Below are positions 1 to 6,401 of a stretch of 48,818 nt of DNA, piece by piece. The position numbers and the translations under genes are program-made. The notes beneath the pieces were generated by a model, which did no database searches, was not told where the DNA came from, and was given only the letters and a program-made list of their open reading frames with translations. Origin of the DNA: JBCBSZ01 sp039185015 (GTDB lineage Bacteria; Actinomycetota; Acidimicrobiia; Acidimicrobiales; Poriferisodalaceae); NCBI GenBank assembly GCA_039185015.1, contig JBCDAU010000041.1:1-48818 (forward strand), given 5' to 3'. Each line of letters starts with the position of its first letter. Position 1 is the first letter of the stretch.

Positions 1-145
1 CTGGCCGGGGCCTTTGTCGTGCAGGCAGGACTCTCCTGCCCTCCGAGACAGTAGGTGACCAGGGTGCTGACTTGGTGGATCACCACGATGGATATCGGCA
101 TCGCAGCGGATCACCGCGCGCACCACGCGCGCCTCACGCGCGACA
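1..145. other. Left-edge non-coding stretch
   Basis: No convincing gene is visible. A 7-bp hairpin (GGCAGGA, 3-nt loop, TCCTGCC) lies at 24-40 without a T-run, and CACGCGCG-like units recur between about 117 and 141. A short open frame from base 1 stops at 52-54; its codon use is not clearly coding, so it may or may not be the tail of a gene left of the window. Confidence 0.4.
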
Positions 146-181
146 TTGACATCACAGTGATGTAATTACTAAGGTGTAGTT
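146..181 (+). promoter_or_regulatory. Leaderless promoter with embedded operator
   Basis: A consensus -35 TTGACA sits at 146-151, then an 18-bp spacer and a TANNNT-type -10 TAAGGT at 170-175. The ATG at 182 falls about 7 nt after the -10, so transcription probably begins at the start codon, and no Shine-Dalgarno is present. A perfect palindrome ACATCAC-A-GTGATGT (149-163) overlaps the -35 and spacer, followed by GTAATTAC (162-169). This is where an autoregulating ribbon-helix-helix protein would bind; the binding is inferred. Confidence 0.6.
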
Positions 182-403
182 ATGGCGACCAAGACAGCGA
201 AGACCACAACAGCAATCCGCTTCCCCGACGACCTACGCGAGAAGATCCAGTCGGCCGCCGAAGAGCGGGACTGGTCAATGAACACCCTCGTCGTCCGCGC
301 TACCCGGGACTCCGCCGACCCCTCTCACCCAGATCAGCCCAGGCGCTCGATGATGGTGGCGTTGGCCATCCCGCCGCCCTCGCACATGGTCTGGAGGCCG
401 TAG
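182..403 (+). CDS. Ribbon-helix-helix (Arc/HicB-like) DNA-binding protein, probably C-terminally damaged
   Basis: The 73-residue product begins with a ribbon-helix-helix signature: a Lys/Thr-rich N-terminus, a beta-strand TTTAIRFPDDL, then helices around EKIQSAAEERDWSMNTLVV. Such proteins dimerise, insert the strand into the DNA major groove and usually repress their own promoter; many are antitoxins. The first 45 or so codons look genuine. After VVRATRD the expected hydrophobic end is replaced by a Ser/Pro-rich tail that overlaps the thiolase 3' end antisense by 70 bases, suggesting truncation or a frameshift. No toxin gene follows. It starts at an ATG with no Shine-Dalgarno, consistent with the leaderless promoter directly upstream. 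Function as a regulator or orphan antitoxin is inferred from the fold. Confidence 0.6.
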   Translation: MATKTAKTTTAIRFPDDLREKIQSAAEERDWSMNTLVVRATRDSADPSHPDQPRRSMMVALAIPPPSHMVWRP

Positions 404-1500
404 CGGCCGCCGCGACGCTCCAGCTCGTTGAGCAACGTGGACATCAGCTTGGTGCCCGAGCAGCCGAGCGGGTGGCCGAGGGCGATGGCCCCACCGTTCA
501 CGTTGACCTTGTCCATGTCCGGGTGGAGCTCCTTCTCCCAGGCCAGCACGACCGAGGCGAAGGCCTCGTTGATCTCGACGAGATCGATGTCGTCGATGGT
601 CAGGCCGGCGTTGGCCAGGACCTTCTGGGTGGCCGGGATCGGGGCGGTGAGCATGAGCCGCGGGTCGGCGCCGGCCAGGGAGAAGGCGTTGATGCGAGCT
701 CGCGGGGTGTAGCCGAGGGCCCGCGCCTTCTCCTCGCTCATGATGAGCACGGCGGAGGCGCCGTCGGTGATCTGCGACGAGTTGCCGGCGGTGACTCGGC
801 CGTCCTCCATGAACGACGGCTTCAGCTTGGCGAGGCTCTCCGCCGTGGTGCCGGGGCGGATGCCCTCGTCACGGGTGACCAGCTCGCCGTTGTCGCCCAT
901 CACCGGGATGATCTCGTTGTCGAAGCGACGCTCCTCGGTGGCCTGGAGGGCCAGCTGCTGGGAGCGGGCGCCGTAGGCGTCGAGGTCCTCGCGGGTGAGG
1001 CCCCACTTGTCGGCGATCAGCTCGGCCGAGATGCCCTGCGGCACGAGGCCGCCGGCCGGCGCGTAGCGCTCCCCGACCTTCGGGCCGAACGGGGCGCCGA
1101 ACTTGCCGTCGGCCATCGACGAGCCCATCGGCACGCGGGTCATGACCTCGACGCCGGAGGCGACGACCACGTCGTAGGCACCGGCCATGACGCCCTGAGC
1201 GGCGAAGTGGAGGGCCTGCTGCGACGAACCACACTGGCGGTCGACGGTGGTGCCGGGCACCGACTCGGGCCAGCCCGCAGCGAGGACCGAGTTGCGGGCG
1301 ACGTTGACGGCCTGTTCGCCGACCTGCATCACGCAGCCGGTGATCACGTCGTCGACGAGACCGGGGTCGAGATCGTTGCGCTCCTGGAGCGCCTTCAGGA
1401 CCTCGGCTCCGAGGTCGACCGGGTGCCACTCCTTGAGCAGCCCGTTCCGCTTGCCGCCGGCGGTCCGGACGGCATCGACGATGACGGCAGTGTTGGCCAT
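334..1500 (-). CDS. Thiolase (acetyl-CoA C-acyltransferase)
   Basis: A 388-residue cytosolic thiolase, the usual family length. It catalyses CoA-dependent cleavage of 3-ketoacyl-CoA in beta-oxidation, or the reverse condensation. The nucleophilic cysteine lies in VDRQCGSSQQA (Cys90). The late motifs are all present: NEAFA near 311, GGAIALGHPLGCSG near 336, and CEGGGMAN with the second cysteine near 373. The ATG at 1500 is chosen because the protein begins MANTAVIVDAVRT as in family members and GGAGG lies about 8 nt upstream; an upstream in-frame extension would be Arg/Pro-rich and unlike the family. Sequence flavour is close to steroid/lipid-degradation FadA paralogues, but the substrate cannot be read from sequence. 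A TetR-type palindrome lies in its leader. Confidence 0.93.
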   Translation of the reverse strand: MANTAVIVDAVRTAGGKRNGLLKEWHPVDLGAEVLKALQERNDLDPGLVDDVITGCVMQVGEQAVNVARNSVLAAGWPESVPGTTVDRQCGSSQQALHFAAQGVMAGAYDVVVASGVEVMTRVPMGSSMADGKFGAPFGPKVGERYAPAGGLVPQGISAELIADKWGLTREDLDAYGARSQQLALQATEERRFDNEIIPVMGDNGELVTRDEGIRPGTTAESLAKLKPSFMEDGRVTAGNSSQITDGASAVLIMSEEKARALGYTPRARINAFSLAGADPRLMLTAPIPATQKVLANAGLTIDDIDLVEINEAFASVVLAWEKELHPDMDKVNVNGGAIALGHPLGCSGTKLMSTLLNELERRGGRYGLQTMCEGGGMANATIIERLG

Positions 1501-1555
1501 GTCGGCCCCTCCTGGTTGCGTCTCCGAGCCCCCCTGCGGACCCGGCTCCCCGGCT

Positions 1556-1573
1556 CTTGACCGGTCGGTCAAG
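1556..1573. promoter_or_regulatory. TetR-type palindromic operator upstream of the thiolase
   Basis: CTTGACCG-GT-CGGTCAAG is a perfect inverted repeat with 8-bp arms and a 2-nt centre, 56 nt upstream of the thiolase ATG and also upstream of the divergent small gene. Its form (TTGACC/GGTCAA with ACCGGTCGGT core) is typical of TetR-family operators of fatty-acid and steroid catabolism. The cognate regulator is not identifiable; no tetR gene is adjacent. Confidence 0.55.
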
Positions 1574-1655
1574 TGTGGCCGCCGAAGGGGTCGTTTCACA
1601 ACTGCGCTCAAGGGATCGACCATCGGGCGCCGATGACCACCGGATGCGGCCGACC

Positions 1656-1859
1656 ATGCCCCAGCGCAACGACCTGCGGGCCACACCCCTCGACGCGATC
1701 ACCCTGAAGTCGCTGGGTGCGGAGCGGCGCGCCGCCTTCGGCCGGGGCAGCCTGGTCACCGGCGCCGAGACCAGGGACCCCGTGACCGGCGAACGCCCGA
1801 AGATCCTCCCCCGTCCGATGCTCCCGGAACGCACCCACGGCATCGACCTCTATCTGTGA
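1656..1859 (+). CDS. Small hypothetical protein (67 aa)
   Basis: Unrecognised. From the ATG at 1656 it encodes 67 residues, basic overall, ending ERPKILPRPMLPERTHG followed by IDLYL. More than 90% of its codons end in G or C, matching neighbouring real genes, while the overlapping opposite-strand frame has no recognisable content. This supports coding on the plus strand. An in-frame ATG at 1644 is equally possible; neither has a good Shine-Dalgarno. There is no signal peptide, membrane segment or cysteine motif. It lies divergent from the thiolase across the palindrome at 1556-1573 and convergent with the permease gene, so it may share that operator. Confidence 0.5.
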   Translation: MPQRNDLRATPLDAITLKSLGAERRAAFGRGSLVTGAETRDPVTGERPKILPRPMLPERTHGIDLYL

Positions 1860-1862
1860 CAA

Positions 1863-1930
1863 TCCCGGGTGGGACCCCCGGAGCCCCGCCCTCCTCCACC
1901 GGTCCTCGCCCCGACGGGCTGCGGCGTGGC
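1863..1930. repeat. Convergent-intergenic GC-rich repeat, copy A
   Basis: Bases 1880-1924 match 18313-18357 at 39 of 45 positions without gaps, including an identical GACGGGCTGCGG end. A small hairpin (CCGGG/CCCGG, 1865-1881) precedes it. The copy lies between the stop codons of two converging genes, as the second copy does, suggesting a bidirectional terminator or a small interspersed repeat family. Confidence 0.5.
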
Positions 1931-1956
1931 CGTCGACATGCCCGGGGCCCGCGCCC

Positions 1957-3018
1957 TCAGGCGTGGCGGTCGAGCGAGGTCGGGTCGGCCGAGACCTCCA
2001 GCGTGTCGGCGATCAGGGTGATCGTCGCCAGGACCCCGGCCATCACGAACAGCCCGCCCACCACCGCCTCCGTGTCGCGGCGACCGATCCCGGTGAGCAC
2101 GTAGTCGCCGAGGCCGGGGATCGAGAACAGCCGCTCGACGAGCAACAGGTTGCCGGCGAGGAAGGTCGTCGTCGTCGCCACCTGGGCTCCGAAGACGGGC
2201 AGGGCGGGCCGAAGGACGTGCCGTCCCATCACGGCGACCGGCGGGAGACCCCGGGCGACGGCACCCGTGACCCAGTGCTCCTCCATCTGCTCGATGAGCA
2301 GCACGCGCAGGGTCACGAAGTACGGCCCGACCAGTCCGGCGGCCATCGCGACCGTCGGCAGCGTCATCGATCGGAGGTGCGTGACCAGGCCCTCGCCCGG
2401 TGGCTCGTACAGACCGGCGGGGAACAGCTCGGCCCCCCACTGCACGCCGAACAGGGTCGGTCCACCGAGGGCGAGCACGAACACCAACAGGGGACCGACG
2501 ACGATGATCGGCACGGAGAGCAACCCCAGCGAGACCGTCGAGGCCAGCCGGTCGGTCCACCCACCCCGGTGCCAGGCCGCGCACCCGGCGAGGGGGACGA
2601 CGAGGGCCAGGGCGAGCAGCTGGCTGTACACCACGATCTGCAACGACGGCCCCATCACTCGGGCGATCCCGTCGCTCACCGACTCCTGGTACCCGACCGA
2701 GAACCCGAGGTCGCCCCCGACCACGTCGCCCACCCAATCCCCGTACCGCTCGAGCGCGAGCGACCAACTCCCGCGTGTGCTCCGGGTCGCGTTGGGGATC
2801 ACGTCGATGAAGACGTAGAGCAGCACCGACGTCAGCAACATCAGCACCAGCACCCTCGCCCCCCGCCGCTGGAGGTGGCGGCGGGCCGGGTCGGTGACGG
2901 CGAGCCAGGTGGCGACGACGACCCCGACCATCACGGACCAGAACGGCACGCCGACCACGAACCCGGCGACGGCGAGCATCACGACGACGCCGGCTGCGGC
3001 GTGTCGTCGCGTGGTCAT
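1957..3018 (-). CDS. ABC transporter permease, OppB/DppB family
   Basis: A 353-residue integral membrane protein of the peptide/nickel importer permease family (BPD_transp_1). Hydrophobic segments include one near the N-terminus (GVVVMLAVAGFVVGVPFW), one around VLMLLTSVLLYVFIDVIP, a core of four or five more, and one close to the C-terminus. The cytoplasmic EAA loop that contacts the ATPase is recognisable as HWVTGAVARGLPPVAVM. The family motif is followed by SIPGLGDYVLTGIGRRD. The ATG at 3018 is chosen over an upstream frame start because it gives the Arg-rich N-terminus MTTRRH before the first helix. Unusually, no OppC, ATPase or binding-protein gene is adjacent on either side, so partners must be elsewhere or the system is incomplete. 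Confidence 0.85.
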   Translation of the reverse strand: MTTRRHAAAGVVVMLAVAGFVVGVPFWSVMVGVVVATWLAVTDPARRHLQRRGARVLVLMLLTSVLLYVFIDVIPNATRSTRGSWSLALERYGDWVGDVVGGDLGFSVGYQESVSDGIARVMGPSLQIVVYSQLLALALVVPLAGCAAWHRGGWTDRLASTVSLGLLSVPIIVVGPLLVFVLALGGPTLFGVQWGAELFPAGLYEPPGEGLVTHLRSMTLPTVAMAAGLVGPYFVTLRVLLIEQMEEHWVTGAVARGLPPVAVMGRHVLRPALPVFGAQVATTTTFLAGNLLLVERLFSIPGLGDYVLTGIGRRDTEAVVGGLFVMAGVLATITLIADTLEVSADPTSLDRHA

Positions 3019-3077
3019 CTGGCCAGTCGAGCACACCGCCCCCGTCGTCCAGGTGCGATGCCGTACCGTCGCGAGGC

Positions 3078-4271
3078 GTGGGCGGTTCTCACGGCGGTCA
3101 TTCCCATGGCGAGGACCTCGCTCTGCCCGTACTCGCCCGCCGTGCGCTGGCGATCGCCGTCGGGGTCTCAGCGCTCCTGACCATCCTCGGCCTGGTCCTG
3201 CTCTGGCCGAGCGACGACGGCGAACAAGTCCTCGACGACCTCGGCTTCCCGAGCGTCTTCCACGACGGCGTGATCGAGGGCATCGCCATGTGCCCGGGGA
3301 TCGACCCGCTCGACTGCCAGCTCGTTTCCGTGCGCATGGTCGCCGGTCCGGATGAGGGGGAGATCGTCACGATCGAGGCGCTGATCGTCGATGCCGACAT
3401 CGGTGAGCGAGTCGTGATGTCCTACGACGATCGCCTCCCGGAGGAGTTCCAGTACCAACTCGCCGACCGGGCGAGGAAGCCGGTGCTGATGTGGCTGGCG
3501 ATCATCTTCGCGGTCGCCGTCATCGCGCTCGGCCGGTGGCGGGGCGTGTCTGCGTTGATGGGCCTCGGCGCGAGCCTCGTCGTGCTGCTGGCGTTCACGG
3601 TCCCGGCCATCGTTGACGGACGCTCCCCGGTCCTCGTCGCCGCCGTGTCCGCGTCCGCGATCGCGTTCGCCGCGCTCTACCTGACACACGGGATCGGCTC
3701 GATGAGCACCGTCGCGCTGTTCGGCACGCTCGGCTCGCTCCTCCTCGCGCTGGTCGTCGGCGCGATCGCGGTCGAGGTCGCCCGCTTCTCGGGCCTCGCG
3801 TCGGAGGACGCGCTGTTCCTGCGGGTGCTCGGGCCCGACCTCGACCTCCGCGGACTCGTGCTCGCCGGGCTCGTCATCGGTGCGCTCGGGGCCATCGACG
3901 ACGTCACCGTCACGCAGGCCTCGGTCGTCTTCGAGCTGAAGGCATCCAACCCGTCTGCCACGATCACCGATCTGGTTCGCTCCGGGATGCGTGTCGGACG
4001 TGACCACATCGCCTCGACGGTGAACACGCTCGCCCTCGCCTACGCCGGCGCCTCGCTTCCACTGGTGATCCTCCTCGTCGAGACTGACCAGTCGTTGGGA
4101 ACGGTCGCCAACTCCGAGGTGGTCGCGGTCGAGATCGTGCGGACCCTCGTCGGTGGTCTGGCGCTGGTCGCCGCCGTCCCGCTGACCACGTGGCTCGCCG
4201 CCATCATCGCCAACGAGGCCGCGTCGGAACCCGACGACTTCGACGACCTCCGCCGGGCCCTCGACGACTAG
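3078..4271 (+). CDS. YibE/F family membrane protein
   Basis: A 397-residue membrane protein of the YibE/F family, starting at GTG with a short His/Gly-rich N-terminus (GGSHGGHSHGE). The layout fits the family: an N-terminal helix near residues 25-45, an extracytoplasmic domain to about 130, then a bundle of seven or so helices. The conserved family stretch is visible as GALGAIDDVTVTQASVVFEL near 270, followed by NTLALAYAGASLPLVILL. The biochemical role of the family is not established. The N-terminal histidines could bind metal, but that is speculation. It stands alone between a divergent permease gene and the downstream MaoC gene. Confidence 0.85.
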   Translation: MGGSHGGHSHGEDLALPVLARRALAIAVGVSALLTILGLVLLWPSDDGEQVLDDLGFPSVFHDGVIEGIAMCPGIDPLDCQLVSVRMVAGPDEGEIVTIEALIVDADIGERVVMSYDDRLPEEFQYQLADRARKPVLMWLAIIFAVAVIALGRWRGVSALMGLGASLVVLLAFTVPAIVDGRSPVLVAAVSASAIAFAALYLTHGIGSMSTVALFGTLGSLLLALVVGAIAVEVARFSGLASEDALFLRVLGPDLDLRGLVLAGLVIGALGAIDDVTVTQASVVFELKASNPSATITDLVRSGMRVGRDHIASTVNTLALAYAGASLPLVILLVETDQSLGTVANSEVVAVEIVRTLVGGLALVAAVPLTTWLAAIIANEAASEPDDFDDLRRALDD

Positions 4272-4324
4272 GCCGACCGCGCTCACGTGGCGACGGTGAC
4301 GGTCACAGAGGCAGGATGGGGCCC

Positions 4325-4783
4325 ATGGCGACCGTGATCGAAGGCATCGACGACCTGAAGTCCCGCGTGGGGCAGCACATCGGCGAGAGCGAATGGCACA
4401 ACATCACCCAGGAGCAGGTGAACGCGTTCGCCGATGCGACGGGTGACCACCAGTGGATCCACATCGACGTGGAGCGGGCGAAGGCCGGTCCCTTCGGCGG
4501 GCCGATCGCCCACGGCTACCTGACGCTGTCGCTCGCCCCGATGATGATGGCCGAGGCGATGCAGGTGAACGGCTTCGCGATGGGCGTCAACTACGGCTGC
4601 AACAAGGTGCGCTTCCCCTCGCCGGTGCCCGTCGGCTCCGACCTCCAGCTGAGCGCCAAGCTCGTCGACGTGACCGACATCGCCGGGGGCGTGCAGTACA
4701 CGGTCGAGATGACCTTCACCTGCAAGGGCGCCGAGAAGCCGTCGTGCGTCGCCGAGGCGATCTACCGCGGCTACACGGGGTAG
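4325..4783 (+). CDS. MaoC-family (R)-specific enoyl-CoA hydratase
   Basis: A 152-residue single hot-dog-fold protein. The hydratase-2 active-site signature is clear: FADATGDHQWIHID, with Asp and His positioned as the catalytic pair, followed by GPFGGPIAHGYLTLSL. The enzyme hydrates trans-2-enoyl-CoA to (R)-3-hydroxyacyl-CoA in the cytosol and often serves beta-oxidation or polyester metabolism. The ATG at 4325 gives the usual MATVIEG-like start; an ATG three codons earlier (4316), behind AGAGGCAGG, cannot be excluded. It lies 53 bases after the YibE/F gene and may be cotranscribed. Substrate chain length is not predictable. Confidence 0.92.
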   Translation: MATVIEGIDDLKSRVGQHIGESEWHNITQEQVNAFADATGDHQWIHIDVERAKAGPFGGPIAHGYLTLSLAPMMMAEAMQVNGFAMGVNYGCNKVRFPSPVPVGSDLQLSAKLVDVTDIAGGVQYTVEMTFTCKGAEKPSCVAEAIYRGYTG

Positions 4784-4909
4784 ATCTGCGCCGGAAGGCG
4801 CAGCGTGGCCCGAGCGGCCCGGCGAGCGATCTCGTGACCGCGACTGTCGCGCGGGCGGGATTCGCCGCTACGCTCGTTCGCTGGTCTCGTCCGAGGAGCT
4901 GACCCCCCG

Positions 4910-5146
4910 ATGAGCAGAATCTGCCAGGTGACCGGTGCGCGTCCGAGCACCGGCAACAACGTGTCCCATTCCCAGCGCAAGACGAAGCGTCGCTGGCTGC
5001 CCAACCTGCAGCGCAAGCGCTTCTGGGTGCCCTCCGAGCGTCGGTGGGTGACCCTCACCGTGAGCGCCAAGGGCATCAAGACGATCAACCGCAAGGGCAT
5101 CGAGCCCGTGCTGTCCGAGATGCGCGCTCGTGGGGAGAAGGTCTGA
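4910..5146 (+). CDS. rpmB: 50S ribosomal protein L28
   Basis: A complete 78-residue L28 of the enterobacterial type, recognisable by MSRICQVTGARP, TGNNVSHSQRKTKRRW, LPNLQRKRFWVP and the RARGEKV end. It binds 23S rRNA in the large subunit. Only one cysteine remains near the N-terminus, so this is a zinc-independent (C-minus) form lacking paired CxxC ligands. GAGGAG lies about 8 nt before the ATG. Its stop codon overlaps the next ATG (TGATG), so L33 translation is probably coupled. Confidence 0.98.
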   Translation: MSRICQVTGARPSTGNNVSHSQRKTKRRWLPNLQRKRFWVPSERRWVTLTVSAKGIKTINRKGIEPVLSEMRARGEKV

Positions 5147-5310
5147 TGGCCAAGAGCGACAAGCGCCCGATCATCAAGCTCCGCTCGACCGCGGGCACCG
5201 GGTACACGTACGTCACCCGCAAGAACAAGACGAACACCCGTGAGCGGATCGAGCTCAAGAAGTACGACCCGGTCGTGCGCCAGCACGTCATCTTCAAGGA
5301 AGAGCGCTGA
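5146..5310 (+). CDS. rpmG: 50S ribosomal protein L33
   Basis: A 54-residue L33 with the hallmark segments KRPIIKLRSTAGTGYTY, TRKNKTNT and ERIELKKYDPVVRQHVIF. It has no cysteines and is therefore the C-minus, zinc-free type. The start codon overlaps the rpmB stop, and the next gene begins one base after this stop. The three genes form one operon whose products all sit in the large ribosomal subunit. Confidence 0.97.
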   Translation: MAKSDKRPIIKLRSTAGTGYTYVTRKNKTNTRERIELKKYDPVVRQHVIFKEER

Positions 5311-5311
5311 G

Positions 5312-5602
5312 ATGCGGTCCGACATCCACCCCGAGTACCGCCCCGTCGCCTTCCAGGACATGAGCGCCGGCACCACGTTCGTCACCCGCTCATCGGCTCC
5401 GTCGAAGGAGACGATCGAGATCGACGGTGAGACCTACCCGCTGGTGAAGGTCGAGATCTCCTCGGAGAGCCATCCCTTCTACACGGGCCAGATGCGCATC
5501 GTGGACACCGCCGGTCGCGTGGAGCGCTTCGAGCGTCGCTACGGCCGCCGCCGCAAGGCCGCCGCCGAGAGCGAGGGCGACAGCGAGTCCACCGAGGACT
5601 GA
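5312..5602 (+). CDS. rpmE: 50S ribosomal protein L31, type B
   Basis: A 96-residue L31 of the cysteine-less type B (often named rpmE2). It shows HPEYRPVAFQDMSAGTTF, SSESHPFYTG and the basic stretch RFERRYGRRRK. The C-terminal tail is acidic (AESEGDSESTED), longer than in many type B proteins. It is the last gene of the rpmB-rpmG-rpmE unit. In mycobacteria and Streptomyces, cysteine-free L28/L33/L31 are the zinc-starvation set controlled by Zur, but no AT-rich Zur box is seen upstream here, so these may be the ordinary copies. Confidence 0.96.
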   Translation: MRSDIHPEYRPVAFQDMSAGTTFVTRSSAPSKETIEIDGETYPLVKVEISSESHPFYTGQMRIVDTAGRVERFERRYGRRRKAAAESEGDSESTED

Positions 5603-5639
5603 TCTCCGGGGCCGGTCACGGTCACCGAACGACTCTGTG

Positions 5640-5667
5640 AGATGCCGGGCCGGTTGGTCCGGCATCT
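5640..5667 (+). terminator. Hairpin terminator after the ribosomal operon
   Basis: AGATGCCGG pairs perfectly with CCGGCATCT (9 bp, 10-nt loop) 37 bases after the rpmE stop. A short pyrimidine stretch (TTC) follows rather than a long T-run, as is common in high-GC actinobacteria. The stem also faces the 3' end of the opposing tetR gene, so it could serve both strands. Confidence 0.65.
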
Positions 5668-5684
5668 TCGCGTGGGGCCTGCGC

Positions 5685-6302
5685 TCACCCGCCGGTCGAC
5701 AGCGCTCGGACCCCGAGTCCGGCGAAGGTCTCCGGGTCGATGCGCCGACCGCTGTGGTGCTCCCTGAGAGCGGAGTAGACGAGGCCGCTGAGCGCCGCGA
5801 CGGCCAGGTCGGCGTCGATCTCAGCGAAGATCCCCGCCCGACGGCCGTCCTCGACGATCATCCCGAGCGCATGACGCCAGGCTCGGGTGTGCTGGAGGAA
5901 CCCCTGGTGCTGCTCGGCGGCGGCGACGCTGATGCCGACCACGAACCACAGGTCGTAGGGCGTGGAGGTGAGGTGCTCGACGTGCCGGGCGAGGAGGTCG
6001 TGGAGACGCCGATCGGCGCTCGACACCTCGTCCGCGGTCACGTGGAACGCGTCCGTCTCCTCGATCACGTAGTCCAGCAGCGCATCGATGATGCGTTCGA
6101 GGCTGGCGAAGTGGTAGCGCACCGCCGCGGGCGTCACCCCGACCGCCCGGGCGATGTCGGCCATGGTCGTGGCGCCGACCCCCTGCGTGGAGAACAGGCG
6201 AGACGCGTGGCCGAGGATCTCCTCACGAGGCGAGGTGGCCGACAACGTCGAGGAGCCGCGAGGTCGGCCGGGACGACGGCGTCGATCGGATGGGCTCGAC
6301 AC
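5685..6302 (-). CDS. TetR-family transcriptional regulator
   Basis: A 205-residue TetR-type repressor. The N-terminal helix-turn-helix is clear: EEILGHASRLFSTQGVGATT, then MADIARAVGVTPAAVRYHF, the family's recognition-helix region, here with RYHF for the usual YxHF. The C-terminal ligand-binding and dimerisation domain is family-typical in length but gives no ligand. An Arg/Pro-rich arm (DRRRRPGRPRG) precedes the HTH. The GTG at 6302 is chosen with AGGAG about 10 nt upstream. It is divergent from the P450 operon across a 99-bp AT-rich region holding two inverted repeats, so it most likely controls that operon and itself. Confidence 0.9.
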   Translation of the reverse strand: MSSPSDRRRRPGRPRGSSTLSATSPREEILGHASRLFSTQGVGATTMADIARAVGVTPAAVRYHFASLERIIDALLDYVIEETDAFHVTADEVSSADRRLHDLLARHVEHLTSTPYDLWFVVGISVAAAEQHQGFLQHTRAWRHALGMIVEDGRRAGIFAEIDADLAVAALSGLVYSALREHHSGRRIDPETFAGLGVRALSTGG

Positions 6303-6341
6303 GATGTGGGCGCTCCTCGACTCGCCTTGCGATGCTCCGAC

Positions 6342-6389
6342 GACGAATATTATCGTCCTCGAAGAAATTACCGGTTCCGGCAATATTCT
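6342..6389. promoter_or_regulatory. Divergent promoter/operator region, tetR and P450 operon
   Basis: This is an unusually AT-rich patch. It contains GACGA-N6-TCGTC (6342-6357, AATATT inside) and the imperfect palindrome ATTaCCGG-TT-CCGGcAAT (6367-6384). A -10-like TATTCT at 6384-6389 reads toward the P450. TAATAT on the opposite strand within the first repeat reads toward tetR. The CCGG palindrome would block the P450 promoter if bound by the adjacent regulator; this is inferred. Confidence 0.55.
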
Positions 6390-6401
6390 CAGGCAGGCTC
6401 C

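Noticed and set aside
472..1560. Plus-strand open frame opposite the thiolase
   Set aside because: No motif and low-complexity composition, whereas the minus strand has the full thiolase active site.
4784..4909. Zur box upstream of rpmB
   Set aside because: No AT-rich palindrome of the Zur type is present; the sequence is GC-rich with only a short CTGCGCCGGAAGGCGCAG hairpin near 4786.
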